Positions 23,391 to 23,787 of a DNA stretch of 23,787 bases are shown in pieces (position 1 is the stretch's first letter; the number at the start of each line of letters is the position of its first letter). The position numbers and the translations under genes were made by a program. The notes beneath the pieces were generated by a model. That model ran no database searches. It saw only the letters and a program-made list of their open reading frames with translations, and had not been told where the DNA came from. The DNA comes from Bacteroidales bacterium UBA6408 (GTDB lineage Bacteria > Bacteroidota > Bacteroidia > Bacteroidales > UBA932). The stretch is from assembly GCA_002439805.1 (NCBI GenBank), contig DJPQ01000063.1, positions 677 through 24,463 on the forward strand. The letters are read 5' to 3'.

Positions 23391-23787
23391 CTATTTTTCG
23401 AGTACGGAGAGGATATCTTCGGCTATGAGTTGCGGGGTGATGCGGTTGCGGCGGGAAAGCTCGTCGTAGGATACGCGGTCATAGAACTCCTTGCACAGAC
23501 CCTTGCAGAGCACCTTCATCGCGGACGGACCGTAGTGGCGGGCAATCTTCTCCCCGAAGCCGCCGTCCAGAACTCCGTTCTCAATCGTGACCACAAGCTC
23601 GTGCCCGGCCTTGAGACTCTCCAGCAGCTCCGTGTCAAGCCCAGTCGCGTAGCGCGGATTCACCAGAGTCGCGTCGATTCCTTTTCCTGAAAGAAGCCCA
23701 GCCGTCTGCCCGGCAGTCTCGAAACTGTCTCCGAGGCCGATGATCGCCACCCTGCTCCCGTAGTGCTCAACCCGGTAGCGGTTCAGC
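23391..23787 (-). CDS. dxs: 1-deoxy-D-xylulose-5-phosphate synthase-like protein, C-terminal part (cut by window edge)
   Basis: The frame is open from the window edge at 23787 to the stop at 23391-23393 and gives about 131 residues of a longer protein. It reads as the transketolase C-terminal domain of DXS: VAIIGLGDSFETA, GIDATLVNPRYATGLD, VVTIENGVLDGGFG, and a tail RNRITPQLIAEDIL. DXS condenses pyruvate and glyceraldehyde-3-phosphate, using thiamine diphosphate, to start the non-mevalonate isoprenoid pathway. The segment NPRYATGLD differs from the more usual RFVKPLD. The tail (GLCKEFYDRVSYDEL) resembles a DXS-like subtype I associate with some gut anaerobes rather than the standard form. The catalytic N-terminal domains lie outside the window. 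A GTG at 23750 is internal, not the start. Confidence 0.78.
   Translation of the reverse strand, partial: LNRYRVEHYGSRVAIIGLGDSFETAGQTAGLLSGKGIDATLVNPRYATGLDTELLESLKAGHELVVTIENGVLDGGFGEKIARHYGPSAMKVLCKGLCKEFYDRVSYDELSRRNRITPQLIAEDILSVLEK

Noticed and set aside
1..23787. CRISPR array, tRNA, rRNA or insertion sequence
   Set aside because: No regularly spaced repeats, cloverleaf-forming sequence, transposase gene or paired terminal inverted repeats were seen.

Overview
The window is a single large polysaccharide utilization locus (PUL) from a Bacteroidota organism, most likely Bacteroidales with G+C in the fifties by eye. The evidence is a SusC/SusD pair, a FecR anti-sigma factor with a C-terminal DUF4974-like region, several lipobox signal peptides, start codons without Shine-Dalgarno sequences, and promoter elements close to the Bacteroides -7 consensus TAnnTTTG. 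I cannot name the genus.

Layout. 1-162 is the C-terminal end (region 4) of an ECF sigma factor. 249-2030 encodes a GH78-like alpha-L-rhamnosidase and 2135-4600 a large lipoprotein of unknown function with an internal duplication of about 300 residues. 4711-5643 is the FecR-type anti-sigma factor. 5696-8947 (SusC, with an STN signalling domain) and 8972-10747 (SusD) form the outer-membrane import complex. 10762-11247 is a one-domain SusE/SusF-like lipoprotein. 11255-13495 is a GH5 lipoprotein endo-glycanase with two C-terminal glycan-binding-like modules. 13501-13635 is a 44-residue peptide gene. 13656-15467 is a lipoprotein with a fimbrillin-like N-terminus and two more copies of the same module. 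15464-17752 is a GH3 beta-glycosidase and 17788-21219 a GH97-GH37-like fusion. All of these are on the + strand, closely packed from 5696 to 21219. The locus ends at 21219; 21220-21542 holds little. On the - strand follow an AAA-ATPase-like/PD-(D/E)XK protein (21543-23264) and the C-terminal part of a 1-deoxy-D-xylulose-5-phosphate synthase-like gene (23391 to the window edge).

How it probably works (inference). Glycan captured at the surface by SusD, the SusF-like protein and the two module-bearing lipoproteins is cut by the GH5 enzyme. Oligosaccharides enter through SusC and are trimmed in the periplasm by GH3 (beta-linked ends), GH97 (alpha-glucose ends), the GH37-like domain and the GH78-like enzyme. 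The STN domain of SusC signals through FecR to the ECF sigma factor. The enzyme set suggests a beta-linked backbone with alpha-glucosyl and possibly rhamnosyl decorations; the actual substrate is unknown.

Most interesting points: a GH97 alpha-glucosidase fused to a trehalase-fold domain that keeps the catalytic acids but has lost most trehalose-pocket signatures; one binding-module family used four times in two neighbouring proteins; the duplicated unknown lipoprotein; and the separation of sigma and anti-sigma genes by two cargo genes.
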